From an uncultured Clostridia bacterium (lineage in GTDB: Bacteria; Bacillota; Clostridia; Oscillospirales; Acutalibacteraceae), in assembly GCA_946184295.1 (NCBI GenBank), contig CAMHEZ010000008.1:1-64000 (forward strand): 64,000 nt of DNA, in the 5' to 3' direction. This document shows positions 61,516 to 64,000 of the stretch, piece by piece; the stretch's first letter is position 1, and each line of letters begins with the position of its first letter. The notes beneath the pieces were generated by a model. The model was not told the origin of the DNA, did not search any database, and saw only the letters and a program-made list of their open reading frames with translations. A program made the position numbers and the translations under genes.

Positions 61516-61612
61516 GATAGTGTGAGTTTTGTTTTTGTTCTGCAATGTCAATATGATTTGAAGTTGCGGAAGCCGGAAGGCTGACAGTTTCAGATGAAAG
61601 GAAGCGGTTGTT

Positions 61613-62014
61613 ATTTTTTTAAAGAAGTTTATTAAGTCAAGATTGCAGGCCTGCATTCTGCTGGCTGTCGCTGCGGTGATCGTGGTTGCCTGTATTGTGG
61701 CCAGACACATGATGTTCACCACCGAGCAGTATATTCTCGGCGAAATCGTGGATATTAACGCGGCCACGGCTCATATGGACAATTTTGACAAGGACGACGG
61801 CGCCTATACCGGCGATGGCGATATGCTTTACATACGCTTTGAGCCCGATAGCTGTGAGTTTTTGGACGAGGACGGCGATCCCTGCGAACCTGAAGACATT
61901 ACCCCCGGTTCCAAAGTCAAGATGATAGCCAGTACCAGGTTGAAAACTGACAAGTATGGCTACACCACGGTATATATCAAGCGAGTCGAAGTGCTTGAGA
62001 TGAATTATGATTAA
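61613..62014 (+). CDS. Small membrane-anchored protein, unusual start
   Basis: The protein has one membrane helix (ACILLAVAAVIVVACIVARHM) and an acidic outer part (EFLDEDGDPCEPEDITPGSK, then TDKYGYTTVYIKRVEVLEM), with no recognised family. The frame has a TTG at 61643, but that cuts off the basic residues before the helix and has no ribosome site. AAAGGAAG (61597-61604) points to 61613, an ATT codon giving (M)FLKKFIKSRLQA. Alternatively the TTG at 61608 would be in frame if the following run of seven T had eight. So the start is either a rare ATT, or a homopolymer indel or slip. Confidence 0.7.
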   Translation: MFLKKFIKSRLQACILLAVAAVIVVACIVARHMMFTTEQYILGEIVDINAATAHMDNFDKDDGAYTGDGDMLYIRFEPDSCEFLDEDGDPCEPEDITPGSKVKMIASTRLKTDKYGYTTVYIKRVEVLEMNYD

Positions 62015-62033
62015 CGGAATCTGATGATTTGAC

Positions 62034-62076
62034 AGAGTCGCTGTGTATTGGCGCAATGCACAGCGGCTCGTTTTTT
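62034..62076 (+). terminator. Terminator before the phosphonate genes
   Basis: GAGTCGCTGTG / CACAGCGGCTC with one mismatch, a 13-base loop and six T. Confidence 0.88.
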
Positions 62077-62120
62077 ATGCAAAACTTTATGTGATGGATA
62101 TAGCAATTGCCGGTCATATG

Positions 62121-62129
62121 TGTTATAAT
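62121..62129 (+). promoter_or_regulatory. Extended -10 promoter of the phosphonate genes
   Basis: TGT-TATAAT (62121-62129), an extended -10 box; no good -35 at the right distance. Confidence 0.55.
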
Positions 62130-62167
62130 GAAAGAACAGTTATCATCTGCTGGAAGGAGTTTTCACA

Positions 62168-63484
62168 TTGGAGGAAAGAAAAACGGTTTATATCGCTGTT
62201 TCGGCTGATATTATTCACAACGGACACATCAATGTCATCAATGAGGGCGCGAAACTGGGGGACGTCATCATCGGCGTGCTGACCGATGAGGCAATTGCCA
62301 CGTACAAACGGCTGCCGCTGCTGGATTACGATACGCGTGTCAACATTCTAAGCCACATCAAGGGTGTGGTGCGAACCGTGCGGCAGGACACGCTGTCGTA
62401 TGCGGCCAATATAAAGGCATTAAAGCCGGATTACGTGGTGCATGGCGACGACTGGAAGAGCGGTGTGCAGTCCAACGTGCGCCGTGAGGTGATAGAGCTG
62501 TTGCGTGAGTACGGCGGGGAATTGGTGGAAATCCCCTATATAAGCGGCAACAGCACCGAGGCGCTGGAGCAAAGTCTGACCGCCATTCACAATACGCCGG
62601 ATATCCGCCGTGCCAAGCTGCGTCGTATGCTGCGGCTCAAGCCGTGGGTGCGTGTAATGGAAGCCTCCAACGGTCTGTCGGGGCTGATCGTGGAGCATAC
62701 GCGCATCGAAGACCCGGACACTGCTACGGTGCGTGAGTATGACGCGATGTGGGTGAGCAGTCTGTGTGACTCCACTTTCAAGGGCAAGCCGGATATTGAA
62801 CTGGTTGACCTGACCAGCCGCATCAACACGATCAATGAAATCATGGAAGTGACCACCAAGCCCATCATTCTGGACGGAGACACGGGCGGCAAGCCGGAGC
62901 ATTTTTCCTATAATGTGCGGACGTTGGAGCGATTGGGTGTTTCCGCCGTCATCATTGAGGACAAGACCGGACTGAAACAAAATTCGCTGTTTGGTACGGA
63001 AGCCACGCAGACGCTGGACGATCCCCACGAGTTCGCCGCCAAGATTCACGTGGGCAAGCAGGCCCAGCAGACGCGGGATTTCATGATTTTCGCCCGGCTG
63101 GAGAGCCTGATCGCCGGGGCAGGCATTGATGACGCCATGATGCGAGCCAAGATCTATCTGGAAGAAGGCGGCGCGGACGGTATCATGATTCACAGCCGCG
63201 AGAAGGACGGCTCGGAGATTTTTGAATTTCTGCGCCGTTTCCGCGCATATTCGCCCGATGTACCGGTGATTCTGGTGCCGACTTCGTATAATCAGTTCAC
63301 GGAGGAAGAGCTGCACGCGGCGGGAGCGAATATCATCATTTATGCCAATCACCTGCTGCGCAGCGCCTATCCGGCCATGGTGCATACGGCGACGAAGATT
63401 CTCGAATGCTCGCGCAGCAAGGAAGTGGACGACGACTGCATTTCGATCAAGGAAGTGCTTTCGATTCTCCCTAACAAGAGCTGA
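62168..63484 (+). CDS. Cytidylyltransferase-phosphoenolpyruvate mutase fusion
   Basis: PEP mutase makes the C-P bond of phosphonates by turning PEP into phosphonopyruvate. The 438-residue protein is two enzymes. Residues about 1-130 form a nucleotidyltransferase (VSADIIHNGHINVINEGA with the HNGH motif, PLLDYDTRVNIL, VHGDDWKSG and ISGNSTEAL). Residues about 150-430 form the mutase (VMEASNGLSGLIVE, ILDGDTGG, and the EDKTGLKQNS signature loop). The first domain probably activates a phosphonate head group such as 2-aminoethylphosphonate with CTP for transfer to a surface lipid or glycan. TTG start at 62168, eight bases after GAAGGAG. Confidence 0.92.
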   Translation: MEERKTVYIAVSADIIHNGHINVINEGAKLGDVIIGVLTDEAIATYKRLPLLDYDTRVNILSHIKGVVRTVRQDTLSYAANIKALKPDYVVHGDDWKSGVQSNVRREVIELLREYGGELVEIPYISGNSTEALEQSLTAIHNTPDIRRAKLRRMLRLKPWVRVMEASNGLSGLIVEHTRIEDPDTATVREYDAMWVSSLCDSTFKGKPDIELVDLTSRINTINEIMEVTTKPIILDGDTGGKPEHFSYNVRTLERLGVSAVIIEDKTGLKQNSLFGTEATQTLDDPHEFAAKIHVGKQAQQTRDFMIFARLESLIAGAGIDDAMMRAKIYLEEGGADGIMIHSREKDGSEIFEFLRRFRAYSPDVPVILVPTSYNQFTEEELHAAGANIIIYANHLLRSAYPAMVHTATKILECSRSKEVDDDCISIKEVLSILPNKS

Positions 63485-63522
63485 TTAAAAGGAAAATTGA
63501 CACAAGAAAGGGCAAAATCGCC

Positions 63523-64000
63523 ATGATTGATACCAAAGCATTTTATGACTGTCTGCTGGAAAAGCAAATGGATTTTTTTACAGGCGTGCCGGATTCGCTG
63601 CTGGCCAATCTCTGCGCCTGCATCAAGGAACATACGCCTGTGAGCCGCAACATCATTGCCGCCAATGAGGGCAATGCGGTAGGTATCGCCTGCGGTTACC
63701 ATGTGGCAACCGGCCGTTACGGCGTGGTGTATATGCAGAACAGCGGTGAGGGCAACGCGGTCAACCCCCTGCTTTCCATTGCCGACGGGGAAGTCTATGG
63801 GATTCCCATGCTGCTCATCATCGGCTGGCGAGGGGAACCCGGTACCAAGGACGAGCCGCAGCACAAAAAGCAGGGCAAGGTTACGCTCGCGCTGCTGGAA
63901 GCAATGGGGATTCCCTATGAGATTCTGGAGGACGACTACCTGCCCCAGCTCGAGAGGGCCTTGCAGTATATGGAGCGGGAAAGTCAGCCCTATGCGCTGG
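63523..64000 (+). CDS. Phosphonopyruvate decarboxylase, 3' end outside the window
   Basis: Decarboxylates phosphonopyruvate to phosphonoacetaldehyde with thiamine diphosphate, pulling the unfavourable mutase reaction forward. The visible 159 residues show the family start MIDTKAFYDCLLEK, DFFTGVPDSLLANL, AANEGNAVGIACGYH (catalytic Glu of the TPP site), MQNSGEGNAVNPLLS, IGWRGEPGTKDEPQHKKQG. It lies 38 bases after the mutase gene and is clearly in the same operon. The TPP-phosphate domain lies beyond the window end. Confidence 0.94.
   Translation, partial: MIDTKAFYDCLLEKQMDFFTGVPDSLLANLCACIKEHTPVSRNIIAANEGNAVGIACGYHVATGRYGVVYMQNSGEGNAVNPLLSIADGEVYGIPMLLIIGWRGEPGTKDEPQHKKQGKVTLALLEAMGIPYEILEDDYLPQLERALQYMERESQPYAL

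Overview
The window is a chromosomal segment of a GC-rich (roughly 55-60 %), Gram-positive, endospore-forming anaerobe of the Clostridia. The pattern fits Oscillospirales/Ruminococcaceae-like lineages best. Evidence: AddAB instead of RecBCD, a DnaD plus DnaC/DnaI-type helicase loader pair, CdaA/CdaR, Rex, CsoR, SpoIIID, YlmC/YmxH, strong AGGAGG ribosome sites, many GTG/TTG starts and TTGACA-17-TATAAT promoters. No prophage, intact insertion sequence or CRISPR array was seen. The one RNA gene recognised is a tRNA-Pro(UGG).

Layout. 0-8 kb: addB-addA-udg (recombination and repair). 8-12 kb: a tyrosine phosphatase, aconitase and rex, with a Rex-like operator on the aconitase -35 box. 12-16 kb: tRNA-Pro and csoR-copA; CopA carries a C-terminal CopZ-like domain with its own internal ribosome site. 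16-21 kb: a membrane leucine-rich-repeat protein, rpsT, a 54-residue membrane protein, an orphan response regulator, dnaD-dnaC. 21-29 kb: an iteron-like region, cdaA-cdaR, a solute-binding protein with an unclear 5' end, three minus-strand genes ending in a dipeptidase, ylmC. 29-34 kb: citrate synthase, isocitrate dehydrogenase, a ClC transporter. With aconitase these give the oxidative half of the TCA cycle, citrate to 2-oxoglutarate. 34-43 kb: birA, a DUF1232 protein, a PPM phosphatase with an outside Ig-like domain, and a 1934-residue protein with 43-residue repeats. 43-55 kb: a sulfur/thiol block: Rrf2 regulator, class II amidohydrolase, two glutamate-cysteine ligase homologues, mnmA, a methionine-type ABC importer and a polar amino-acid (probably cystine/cysteine) ABC importer. 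55-64 kb: secreted CAP protein, lipoprotein, YigZ, L,D-transpeptidase, SpoIIID, HD-domain protein and the start of a phosphonate pathway (cytidylyltransferase-PEP mutase fusion, then phosphonopyruvate decarboxylase).

Three things stand out. (1) The MetQ-type substrate-binding lipoprotein at 48896-49783 is circularly permuted: its family C-terminal half comes first and its N-terminal half last. (2) Its transcript begins with a 22-residue leader peptide ending Met-Cys-Cys-Cys-Arg, behind a promoter with a perfect palindrome related to a motif in the Rrf2 promoter; this suggests cysteine-responsive control. (3) A family of eleven modular repeats, about 75-215 bp and made of serial hairpins, fills the gaps between genes. 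Different copies keep the hairpins while changing both arms together, and nine of the eleven start just after a stop codon in the same orientation.
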